Positions 34,601 to 47,200 of a stretch of DNA of 64,000 nt are shown here, piece by piece. A program made the position numbers and the translations under genes. Under the pieces are notes generated by a model that was not told the origin of the DNA, made no database searches, and was given only the letters and a program-made list of their open reading frames with translations. Source of the DNA: Epinephelus fuscoguttatus. Taxonomy: Eukaryota > Chordata > Actinopteri > Perciformes > Serranidae. The stretch is taken from the NCBI RefSeq assembly GCF_011397635.1, contig NC_064773.1, positions 29,142,449 through 29,206,448 of the forward strand. The letters run 5' to 3'. The first letter of the stretch is position 1. The number at the start of each line of letters is the position of its first letter.

Positions 34601-37600
34601 AACTGATGTTGAATAGACACCCTAAAAGAATATAAAAAATTTAGTTATAAGCATACAAATAATACATTAAAGAATAAGAACACTAAATCTTAATAAAGAT
34701 TAAAATACAGAGAACAATGCAAAAATTCATACATACACATGCATGCTAACAGAGACTCAGCTCAAACAGCAGACAGTTGCAACAGACAAAAAACAACACT
34801 GAGTAGTAGCACCAACATCAACAGTGATTACACATTCCACATAACACATTAACAAACTAACAGGCCACAAGCAAGCAGGACATAGAGAATAAACACATTA
34901 TAAAAAGCCATGCACAAAAAGCAACCTCACAAGCAAGCAGGACATAGAGAATAAACACATTATAAAAAGCCATGCTCAAAAAGCAACAATGCAAGACAAT
35001 TAGTAAAGTGACAGACAACATGACATGACAGATGGCATCAAAAAGCAGCGGCAGGCAGAGCAGCAAACATGGAGAAAATTTAAGCACTAAAATTTAATGT
35101 TGACAGCTTTGACCACTAATCAACCACTTTTTTAAAAAGACGTTTAAAAGAAGCATAATTTGATAAATTTCTAATGTGAGTTGGGATGGAGTTCCACTCA
35201 CGAGCAGCCCTGATTGAAAATGCAGATTGGCTAAAAGCACTTTTTCTAAACGGGACAACACAGACTCCTCTAGCTGCACTCCATGTGGATGTTGATGCCA
35301 TTTTTATAAACTGGCTCAATACAGGTGGAGCAAGTCCATGTATGATTTTGTACATAAGACAAAGTGTGAATACTTAATCAGGTTTTCCCAGTGTAGCAGC
35401 TTGTATTTCAATAAGATATGGCAGTGATGATAGTTGTTGGATTTCCTGTCCAGCACTTTGAGAGTTTTTTTAATATAGAGAAAGTAGTGATTTGAGAGCA
35501 GTGTTGCTAGCTTGAGACCAGGTTGTGAGACAATATGTTATGTGGGAGAAGATCATTGTGTGCATGTACATTAGTGCAGCCTTTGTTGACATGCAACTGC
35601 GGACTTATCTAAAATTTGCCAAGTTGAATTTAATGCACTTGGTAACCTTTTTGATATGTTCTTTAAAAGTGAGATACTTCTGCCTGATATCCTTTATTTC
35701 CAGACATGTGCCACGGACCATGTGAATTGTTTGAATTCAAGTTGAATTGATTGAATAGTGAAAATAGAATATCAGCTTCAATAGGATTTGTTTCATTAGT
35801 TTGTTTGATTGTCACTGCTTGTCCGATCACCAAGTGTCGGAGACGCCCTGTATGTAGATCAGCCAAATCCCTCTCCCCGTGTGATGTTGAGGGTAGTCCC
35901 AGTCTTCCTGTCCAATAGCCGTCATAGGCTGAGGACGTATGCCATACTTGATGATGGCTCGGAAAGAACGATTATTCTGGCCTCAGCGGCGACTCAGCTC
36001 CAACTTAAAGGACCCAAAGAGATCTTGAATCTCAGACTGTGCGCCATGAAGTGATTCCCATAAGCGGCAAAACAGTTTCCCTCTGCATCTCCCCAGTCAA
36101 CCAAAAGAACACCAAGTTGCCCATAGTCGATGCCTTTACTGCTCCTGTCCTCAACTAGGCTGAGCATTCCTGTCCTGCCGCTGCCCTGCAGAGGGAGTAT
36201 TCCCACTTACAAGGCTTACCCTTACCGGACTTTGTCCATGCCCAGCCACTTATCCTGATCGGCTCAGATCATTCCCACTTGTTGGTGCCCAAGCAGCCTG
36301 TCCGCATCGGGCCATATGGGGGACCCCTCACTGTCCACACTGCCTTAGGTTGGGCGGTTCAAGGCCCAGCCAATGCCTTGCCTTCCCCTCCAACCTCCAG
36401 TGCACAATCCTTGTTCACTCTCTGTAACACTGTATCCTGTCCTGCTACTGCGGATTTGATGGAGATTGTGCAGCGACTGTGGAGAATGAACTCCTTCCCA
36501 AACCGCAAAGACCACCACCAAGGAAGTTACACGATCCAAACAGGATCAGTATTGCCTGGAGTTGCTTGAGATAAAAACCGGTGTCCAAGAGGTGGGTGGA
36601 GTGTCTCCATTTGCTATCAGAGCACCTAACAGTCCACGATTGACCTCTTCAATCTGTACTCTCTTGCCATGGTTGTGGTGAACAGAGCGCCGTTTGAAGA
36701 AAGACTTGGAGCTGATTGACATCTATAACCAGGAGATCCAGAAACTTGTGGATGCTGAGTATGTGAAGGAAGTGGATCTGAAAGATGAGCCACCAAATTC
36801 TGAATCGTGGTATGTCCCCAATCACATAATCAAGCAAGCAAGTGGAAAACATCAACTGGTGTTCAACTGCTCCTTCCAAACTCAGGGCCTGAATTTGAAT
36901 CGCTGCCTTCTCCCTGGTCCAGCTTTGGGTCTCTTTCTTCTTGGCGTGCTCCTCTGTTTCCATGAGCATACTGTGGTCATTAGTGGTGATATTAAGTCTA
37001 TGTTTCACTAGATCCATCTACTTCCCACTGACAAGATTCCTCTGGCGTGCTATGGTTCAGGCCACACACCCAAAAACCAATGACTGGCAGGTGTTGCCTT
37101 TTGGCACAACTTGTAGCCCTTGTTGTGCCATCTACGCCTTGCAGCACCACGCAAAAGACCATCCAGCAAGTGACGAAGAAGTCATGGAATCTGTACTGAA
37201 GGCCTTTTACGTGGACAATTGCCTGCAAAGCTTCCCCTCACCTGCCAGAGCCAAAGCCCTGCTGGACAAACTGCGTCACACACTCACACACTGTCTCAAG
37301 GAGGGTTCGAAATCCGGCAGTGGGCGGGCAACGACTCCAGTGTAGTCGAACATCTTCCTCCAGAGGCAAGATCTGTCAGCACTGAATTGTGGCTATCGCA
37401 AGCTGGCGTAGATCCCCAGGAATCCACCTTAGGCTTGAGATGGAGCTGTCTTCCTGATTGCCTGTGATACAAACACCGGGTGGTTCCCATCAAGATTCCC
37501 ACATTCCGCCTCATCTACCGTGCCCTTGCCAGTCAATATGATCCCTTGGGGTGCATCCTACCCTTCACCACTAGGGCCAAAGTGCTGGTTCAGGACTTGT

Positions 37601-40600
37601 AGAAATCCAAACGAGGCTGGGATGACCCCATCACTCAACCTGAGCTGGCTAATCAGTGGCTGAATTGGGAGCAGGAACTGTCTGATCTCCCAAGCATCAA
37701 ACTGCCTCGCTGTTATGTGTCCCCTTGTGCTGATCAAACAGATGCACAGCAAGAGTTACATGTCTTCTGTGAGGCCTCTGAGCGGGCTTATGGCACAGTT
37801 GCCTACTTGCGAGTCCATAACAGCCAGAATCACATCCATGTGGCTTTCGTCATGGCTCTAGGGTGTCGGCGAAGAGACAGTTTTCAATGCCCCGGCTGGA
37901 GCTGAGTGCTGCTTTGCTTGCCGCTCAATTGGCGACCACCCTCAAATCTGAACTTACCCTGCCATTGATCCGCACCATCTTGTGGAGCGACTCCATAACT
38001 GTCTTGACCTGGTCGAAGTCTGAGTCTTGCTTTTATAAAGTCTTTATCAGCACCTGTATTGGAGAGATCCAAGAACTCACAGACTGGGATGATTGGAGAT
38101 ACGTGGACAGTCAAAACAACCCAGCTGATGCCTTGACCAGAGGCAAGACATTGCGGGACTTGGCTCAACCTAACTGTTGGACAGCTGGACCACTCTTCCT
38201 TCAACAGCCAGAGACTTTCTGGCCTGTCGCTCCTGATGTCTTCCCCAGCTCACCTCCAGCAGATAGTACTGAACTGAGGAAAGCTGCCAGATGCCTCCCA
38301 GTGTCAAAGCTGGAGTAACCTCATTGCCGCTACTGAGCATACCCTGTCCGAATCTGGCAAAGCCCATACCAATGCATCAGCTGAGACCTCAGTCCTCCAA
38401 CAAGCCAAGGCATCATGTTTCCCTGAAGAACTTGATGCTCTCCAGGAGGGAAGGCCTCTCCCAAGACAAAGCCGTCTCCTTTCACTCTCTCCTGAGTTGG
38501 ATCCAGAGGTGGGACTGATGAGGGTAGGGGGAAGACTGTGCCGATCTCAGGATCTAGATCCCAACGTCATCCATCTGATCATTCTGGATCCGAAGCATCC
38601 TACTACCCAGCTCATCATCAAGCACTATGATGAGTCCCTGCTGCAACCGGGTGCTGTTCGGAGAACTGAGATGCAAGTATTGGATTTTGGGAGGAAGACC
38701 AGCAATCCGTAAGCATCAGCACAGTTGCAGGGAGTGCCAGAGGTGGAAATTGTCTCCGGAAATGCCCAAGATGGCTGATCTTCACCTGCCAGACTGCGTT
38801 TCTTTAAACCACCTTTCTGGTCCACCGGTGTAGACTGCTTTGGACCCTACACCATCCGCGAGCAGAGAAGCGATGGGGAATCATCTTTAAGTGCTTAACT
38901 ACCCATTGCGTGCATCTTGATTTGTTGGAAAATCTATAGATGTTGATGCCTTTCTTCTAGCTCTCCATCGTTTCATATCACATCATGCAAGCCCTTTGAG
39001 ATCCTGGCAGATAGGGGGACGAACTTCCGTGTAGGAGACTGAGAGCTGAATGAGTGCTTCCAGGTCACGGAGCCCAAACCTCAGGAACTCTTGGCAGACC
39101 AGCAGATCTTGTTCACATTCAATTCGTCAGGTGCTCCACACTACGGCGGAGTCTGGGAGCGCGAGATCAGATCAGTCAAAAATGTCCTGCGAGTGATTCT
39201 TGGGAATCAGATCACTTCTAAAGCTGTTCTGCCAACTGTCCTTATTGAAGTGGAGGGCATCCTAAATTCAAAGCCTTTTGACTACCTTTCTGCCAATGCT
39301 GCAGATCCAGATCCAGGGACTCCCAAGTTGCTCCTGATGGGGCGGTGGGATGCCTCCTTGCCTCAAGCCATGTTCGGCAGTAGCAAGCTCTTTGGGCGAC
39401 GAAAGTGGTGCCACAGCCAGATGTTAGCTGACCACTTCTGGATCCTTGACCCCCAGCTGCCTCGGGCCTCTTGGCCAACAGGGTGTGTCACAGCTGTCAT
39501 GACGGGTAGAGATGGATGTGTCCAGTCCGTTGACGTTCAAGTCGGCCGACAAACTTATACCAGTCCAGTGTTATGTTTGATGGTACTTCCTGAGCTGAAA
39601 GAAGAATGAGTCTTTTTCGGGGAGGAATTGATCCCACCCCGGAGCAGCTGTGAAAAGACTCCTCTGAATTATATGTGTTTTCAACTATTCCTGATTCACC
39701 ATCCCACAAAGGGTGAAAGTGCCAGAGTGAAACTGCAGGCTACCTTTCTAAACCACGCCCACTTTACCTGCCCAGGAAACCCTGTAGCAGGGGCGGAGAC
39801 CATAAATTGTTTGTTCACCCATCTTTCACTCTTTGCTCGCCTTCACTCTGCAGCCTTGTGTGTCCGGTGTTTGATGTGTGCATCTTCACAGTTAACGTGA
39901 GTCTCAATTTATCAGTCTGGTTGCTCTTGATACTATTGCAGGTAGTTCACTTCTTGTGCACTTCTGCCTGATATCCTTTGTTTCCAGACATGCCATGTAA
40001 ATTGTTTGATCCTGATCATTGATTTACCTGTGGTTGACTCTGGCTATTATGGCCTCTTTAGTTGTTTGTATATAGTGTACATTTGATTGAATAGTGAATA
40101 TGGAATACCAGCTTTAATATGATTTGTTTCATTAGTTTGTTTGATTGTTAGAGATGGATCATTCATGAATTGATCACTCATTGTATCTCTCTATTGTATG
40201 TTTATTTCTCTTTTTGATGCAGCACACAGATACCCAGACACAAGAAATAGGGAACAAGGAGAATAAACATTCAATTCAAGTAAAAAAAAAAGCTGTGTTG
40301 CATCGTAATCTGCCTCCTCCTAGACCTCACTCCATACTATTGATGTCTTCTGACCGAGACTCTGTCTGCTCACCATGCACTCACTCTATCCCGAACCACA
40401 TTGCCCCGTACAGTTCCCATAGTCTCAGAGTGTGCAGCTTTGAGTGGTTTTGATTTTATTTGTCTTTATTAATATGACTCAACATGACTTGGACTTGGTG
40501 AAAACTCTGGTTCTCTGTCCAATCAGGTGATGCTGGTTCATCCTAGTGACGCTATCCTAGTGCTGAACAGGCTGAACAGAGAACATCCTGACAGGATTTT

Positions 40601-41168
40601 GTTCAAGAGCCTCTTCCACTCAGGCTCACTCTCTGAAACTACTGACTGTAACATCTGCCTACGTCCAACCCAGCAGCTGCTGTGTAACTACACTGACGTC
40701 CGAACAGGCCAGCCTTGGTTCTGCTACAAGCCAAAGAACCTGAGCTGTGATGCCAGAATCAGCCATGCCATGGGACAACATGGTCGATTCATCAAAGCCA
40801 ATGAGGAGAAGCTATTTCGAAGGTAAGGGAACAGAGACAGGACTGGCATTTTTTATACCCTCTGATAACATTCATACAGTGCTAACTATGTGAACACTCC
40901 CCATCGCACACTCTGCTCTGCTCATGCAAACCTTCTCCATTGCTGCTCCCACCCTCTGGAACTCACTCCCCAAACCCATCCGAGACTCCCCTCTCTCTCC
41001 ATATTCAAAAAAACACTTAAGACTCACCTGTTCAATGCTGCTTTCAATCACTGACAGTTTCTCATCCTCATCCCTTATTTGTTCTCTTGCTTGTTTTGTT
41101 GTTTTTTTGTCCCTGAATTTGTAAAGCGTCTTTGAGTGCCTTGGAAAGCGCTGCATAAGTATAATGTG

Positions 41169-41202
<34 letters not shown>

Positions 41203-44200
41203 CATTATGTGTCTCCTTGATGGGAAGTTCGAGAAGTGTGTAAAAAAATGGTTTGGGGGGCACTATCCAGGCAGGAAAAGCAATGGGTTTCTACCATGGA
41301 TGTATAAAAAGACCTGGGTACAGTTTTGGCAGCAGGGCCCCAGTTATTCAGCGCTACAGGTCAATTAAATCACATGCCTCCAGACTCCGCAATAGTTTCT
41401 ACCCCTGGGCCATAAGAACTGCCAACAAACACTGATTTGCATTTCTTGTCAGGTAGGTGAAATATTAATAACTACTTAACTAATTTTATGGTGTCATAGA
41501 ATGCAAGCATATTGATATTTAGCTGCTGTTTCATGCATTCTTGACTAAATATCTGATTCTGATCTCATTTCATAGCCTACTCCACTTGTACAAGACTAAT
41601 ATAGTTTCTGTCAAATTTTACTAAAATGTATAGGTTCAAAAGTGTGCTTTATTAAAATATATATCATATTAAAACAAGATAGTTCACAGTGTTGGGATAG
41701 GAAACAGGCAGGGAGCATTAGGGTTGTCAACTCAAGACAGAATGAGCCAGTTTGTAGGGATCTTGACCACCTATTAACCGTAGTTGTCAAAACATCACAC
41801 TCTTTCCTGATGACTAAGTCCTTCTCTTTTAGTTTCAGCAGCTTCCACATGTTTTTCTAAACCTTTCCTTGGTTTGGACATCCTAAAACATTGACATTCA
41901 CACCAACAATGCGGTGTTGGGATCCCTGCCTAGACAACCTCGCACTCATACAGACCTGGTCCCATCTAACCCTAACGACACACATGATGGCTACACAGAG
42001 TTTAAAAACTGTGACTCCACACCAGTCAGTTAGAACTGAAAACACCTCTTGAATGAGAGGTGGAACGTCTTCAAGAAACGCAAGCAAGTCCAGTTGCCTA
42101 CAATATAGCACTTATGATCAGTGCAAATACTCTCTCCCCTTATATACCTTGAAGTATGAGTGTTAGCAGTGACATAGTAGACATCTAGTAGACATGTGGC
42201 CACATTCGCATTCCTTTAGAGTTGTGTTAATGGCAAATGTGAGTGTAATATTGATTCTCCCTTTAGTTCTAGTTTAGTCTCCACCAACTCTGGAGTGAAA
42301 TATCTGTCCAAGCTGCTAATTGCTCTGCTGTGTTCACCAATTAATTGCTAACTTTGTCTGTCCGCTGTTCAGTGGTAAGTAGTGCACAGTTGGATAATTA
42401 GAGGCTCTTCGATGAAAACAGCTGCCTGCTGCATCTGATAAATAATGTTGATGAGAACTGTTAGACTCAACCAAAAAATAAATGTGTGAGCTGCAAAACT
42501 GAAACAAAGAGCTAAAAGATGCTACTGCGGTAATTTTAGTAGTTTTATTAATGAATTTTTTTGTGGACAAATATATATAAAAAAGCATCCACAGAACTTA
42601 AGAAATGTGCAGAGAAAAGCCTGCAAAAGTTTTCAATGCAAAGAGCCATAATTGTTCTTGTTTGCAGCTTAAGGTGCCTGTCAGCAGTTTTATAAATGTC
42701 TCTTACAGTGATGGTCTAGGGAGAAATGTTCGTGGGACTGCAGGGAATGTTATTTTTGTTTGTTTGGTTGTTTTTTGCTGCAACACCATGAGTGCCCACT
42801 AAGAAAAATTGGAAGCAGGGCTAAGCTGTGTTCCCGGAGGCCTGGTTTAACATCTGCCTGGTTAGCAAGAGCTAACACAATGGCAGTAGCTAACATCTGA
42901 CACTGAGCCATTAAATGGTCCCAACAAACTCACACCAACACCAAAGCTGCTCAACTTTGTTGTTAAATCCATAATACATTAGTGTTGTGATGCTAATAGC
43001 CCAGTAATTGTGTGTGTGGGCAGACTCTGTCCCTGCTGTAGAGCTTCCATTTCTGCAGCCGTAGTCTCCTAGAGGAGGGGGAGGCAGAAGGACCACAGGC
43101 CTCATTGTGAACAGAGAGTGAAAACGGTGCAAGTCATAAGACTCACCTTACTGTGGGCTTGTTCCAGAAAATAGAGATGATAGAATAAAAGGTTTGTAGC
43201 CTAGTGATATTAAAGGTATTTTCTTTCCTTTTTGAATTTGTTGAATTAACTTCCAAGCAGTTGTCTCCAATTATAGAAATTTCAGACTTGTACCCACCTT
43301 TGTTGTATTTATGTTGCTCATGTAGTGTGTTCAAGAGATATTTTGTTGTGTGCTCTCATCCTCAGTGGTGTCAACTTAAAAGTCTACATTCGGGCTTCAG
43401 GACCTGCCAGGTTCACTGTGTTGCCAAAAAAGAAAGGTAAAGCACATTTTTTACTACTGTCACCACTGTCTGTAACTCAAAACTAAATTAGCTACAAATT
43501 AAAACAGAAAAAAGCCTGTTTGTACCCAACTTACCACTGTCTTCTCGCTAGCATTCGCCTTTAGGAGATGTATTCAGCCAATATGAGAAAAGCACTGGGA
43601 GCATGGAATACTATGCTAAAATTTGATGAACATGGCATCAGCTGTTAGCAGTGTATTTAGACTTTTTGGAACAAGGTTAGCCCATAAGATGTTCATTCAA
43701 TCACATTATACCAGTTTTCCCAAAATTTTGCTTACTTGTTCTTGGCTAGAAAGCTAACACTGTCTTTTCCATAACTGTGTGGATGGAGTGTTTACTATTT
43801 GCATATACTCAGAGCGTACCATTACAATGCACAACAACACTTTTCTGCTTTTGGAAATTAGCTTAATTTTAGCTTTAACCAAGATTACTGGCAGCTAGCA
43901 AGTAGCCCAAATGTTTAGCAGTTAAAACTTGTGTATTAATGTTCTTGTTGCCATCAATCATTTCTTCCACTTTTGAAGACCACTTGTCACCTCCACGTCA
44001 CCTCTCTGGTGGGCACGGAACCTGGTGTAGGAGGTGGTGTGGTATCAACCTCTCTGGTGTAGAGAAGGGTAGGACTCTCATGTTTTCCAGTTGCCCAGGT
44101 TGAGAGGCACCAGGCGGCTGTGGGGATACTCCTAAGTCCCCAGCTGAGTGCTGCTGTTGGAGTTCTGAGAGGGCTGCCTTGATACGACTGCAGGTTGCTA

Positions 44201-47200
44201 AGAGGAGGTCTCGACTGTTGTATGTGCATACAGGCCAAACAGCAACTGAAGTACCTGGCTCTCTTGGAGTCTCTGGGGGATGGGCTGGAAAGTGTGCTGA
44301 CTGGGGACTCCTTAGGTCTTCTGGGGGACGTCAACACTCATGTGAGAAACAATGAAGAAACCTGGAAGGGGTGGATTGGGAGGAACCACCTGCCTGACCT
44401 GAACTTGAGTGGTGTTTGTTTTGGACTTCTGTGCTAGTGATAGATTGGCCATAACAAATACCAAGTTTGGACATAGGGAGGCTCTTAAGTGTACCTGGTG
44501 CCAGAACACCCTGGGCCAAAGATCGATGATTGACTTTGTGGTTGTATCATCACATCTGCAGCCATATGTCTTTGACATTGTCGGTACCTGTCATGGCGGC
44601 AACCTCAGAATCTGCTAGTGAAGACCGGCAGTGAAGGAGATTGTCAGGCTAAAAAAGAAGACCTTTTTGGTTTGGTTGGCCAAGGAGTCTTCTGCAGCAG
44701 CAGACAGGTACTGGTTGGCCAGAAGGGCTGTGGTGGCCACCGAAGCAAAAACCCAAGTGTGAGAGGAGTTCAGGGAGGCTATAGAGAAGGACTTTCAGTT
44801 GAGCCTCAAGGAAGTTCTGGCAAGCCATGAGACACCTCATGGCGGGGAAAGCAGGGCTTGGCTTAGACTGTGTTCAGCAGAGAAGGAGACTGCTGACCCA
44901 GACTGGAGATATTGTTGAGCGTTGGAAAGAGAACTTTGAGAAACTCTGTCATGTCCTCCATGGAGGAAGCCAGAGCCTGAAGACATGGGGGAACTCTATC
45001 CCTGATGGAGGTTGCTGAGGTAATCAAAAAGTTCCCCAGCTGCAAGGCACTGGGTGTGGATGAGCTATGCCCTGAGATGCTGGAGGCTCTCGATATTGTT
45101 GGGCTGTTTTGACTAACATGCCTTTTCGATGTCGCATGGAGGTCAGGGACAGTGCCCTATGGAATGGCAGACCGGGTGGTGGTTCCCATTTTCAAAAAAA
45201 GGCAACTGGAGGATGTGCTCCAGTTATCAGGGTATGCTCAGCCTCCCTGGTGCTGGAAAGGAGGCACTGACTGATTGTCAAGCCATTCAGGAGGAGCAAT
45301 GTGGCTTCTATCCTGACCGTGGAACAGCGGACCAGCTCTAGCTTTAGATGGAGTTTGCCCATCCTGTCTACATGTGTTTTGCAGACTTGGAGAAAGCTCA
45401 TGGCCGCATCCCTTGAGGAGTGTTAGGGGGGATACTGCAGGATTGTTGATATGAGCAGTCTGGTCCTTGTATGACCAGAGGGAGAGCTGTGCTTGCATAC
45501 TTAGCATAATGTAAAACACTTTCTCAGTGGATTTCATTTTCCGCCAGGGTTGTACCTTGTCACAGACTCTGTTTGTGATATTCAGGGACAGGATCTCAAG
45601 GCACAGCCAAGGGAGGAAGGGGTCCGGTGTGGGGACATTAGAATTACATCTCTGCTTTTTGCATATGATGTGATCCTGTCGACTTTGTCACACTGTGACC
45701 TCCCGCATGCACTGGGGTGGTTTGCAGCCAAGTGTGAAGCACTTGGGATGAGAGTCAGCACCTCCAAATCTGAGTCCATTGGTCTCATTGGGGAAACGGT
45801 GGATTGCCTCCTCTAGCATGGGAGAGTTACTGCCCCAAATGAAGGACTTCAAGTATACTGGGGTCTTGTTCATAAGTCAGGGTAAAATGGAGTTTGAAAT
45901 GTATAGGTGGTTTGGTGTGGCCTCTGTAGTGATGCAGGCACTGCGCTGGAGCATCAAGGTAAAGAGGGAGCTTACGTTTACAAAAATTTATCAAAAGCTT
46001 GTTGATCTCTTACTACGTTTTAAGGATATTGATGGGGCGTAGCTCAGTACAAAAATGGACCTAACTCCATAACCCTTCTGCCAGTCATCATGAAACCTGC
46101 AGAAAGCAGCTAAAGTCATACTAACGGTGATTTTTAAATCGATTTGGATGTAAAGATTAGAACCTGCTCTGATACACAGACCGGATGCTTTCTACCTCAG
46201 AATTCTTCCTTGAAATGAAAGATGCAGAATCAGAGGCACAGAAGACTTAAACCTTATTTCAAGTTAAGGTTGGTTTCATGGGCGTAGCGGACGCGGGGTA
46301 CGCGTGGGACATGTCCCCCGCACTTCCCGTATCTGTGCCCTCTGTCCACCGCACTTTTTACAGCTGTTGCAGCCGCTCAATTCGTTTTTAACATGTGGTA
46401 ACGTGTTTTTTCTTTAAACGCACCATGAATAGGCGGGGCCAGGCGGCATACATGCTGTGGTATTGTGATCTGAATTAATCACACAGACGAGATGTGTTTC
46501 TGCTGGGCAGTGCTTCTGTGTGTTAACTATGTTCAGCAAACCAGCCAGCAAGAAGCAAAAAACCTTGCACAGTTTCTTCCAAACAAACCGTGTAAGTTGA
46601 GTAATGCTCAGTGGCGGTTCTAGGCCAGTTTCAATGGGGGGCCCAAGCTAGGGCCAGTCCTTTTGATACAGGGGCACATACAAGTACGGTCAAATATCTA
46701 AGTCTGAACAATAAGATATATATATGTGTAAGGGGGTCCGGGGGCATGCTCCCCCGGGAGAAAATTTTGTATTTGATTTAAAGGCATCAATCTGGTGAAT
46801 TCTGAGAGCAAAGTTATGATGGCAGAATATGCCTAGATTTCAACATCTTTGTGCTTTTTATGTGTGAAAAATGTTCCATTTTTACTGATAAAAACACTAG
46901 TTGTATGTTATGGTGAAGGGTTACACTCAAAATACGGCTAAGTATTAGTGGTTAAACATTTCAGTAATCAAAAGAAAAATGACTGACGTACTGATCTGCC
47001 TCTGGAGGGCTATTTTAATATTTAAAATCATGTGCAGACAAAATATTCTTTTAAAATTCTCACATTCACAAGTACAGTTCCAGATACGCAAAACAATACA
47101 AAATACGCAAAACAAAAGGAAAACAAAAGGTGAGATTCAAATAAATTACACACAAATAGGCACAAATTACTGCTTTCCTCCCTCCCTCTCGATTTGCAAG

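Larger units (their letters stand above)
34194..40150 (+). mobile_element. BEL/Pao LTR retrotransposon, gag-less, broken
   Basis: The 5' LTR (34194-34490 plus 35680-35814) and 3' LTR (39649-40150) share most of their length, from GAAAAGACTCCT to TTCATTAGTTTGTTTGATTG. The LTRs differ by several substitutions and by gaps of about 17 and 70 bases. Pol follows the 5' LTR directly; gag and a primer-binding site are missing. A clear target duplication was not found. A LINE end interrupts the 5' LTR. Confidence 0.85.
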
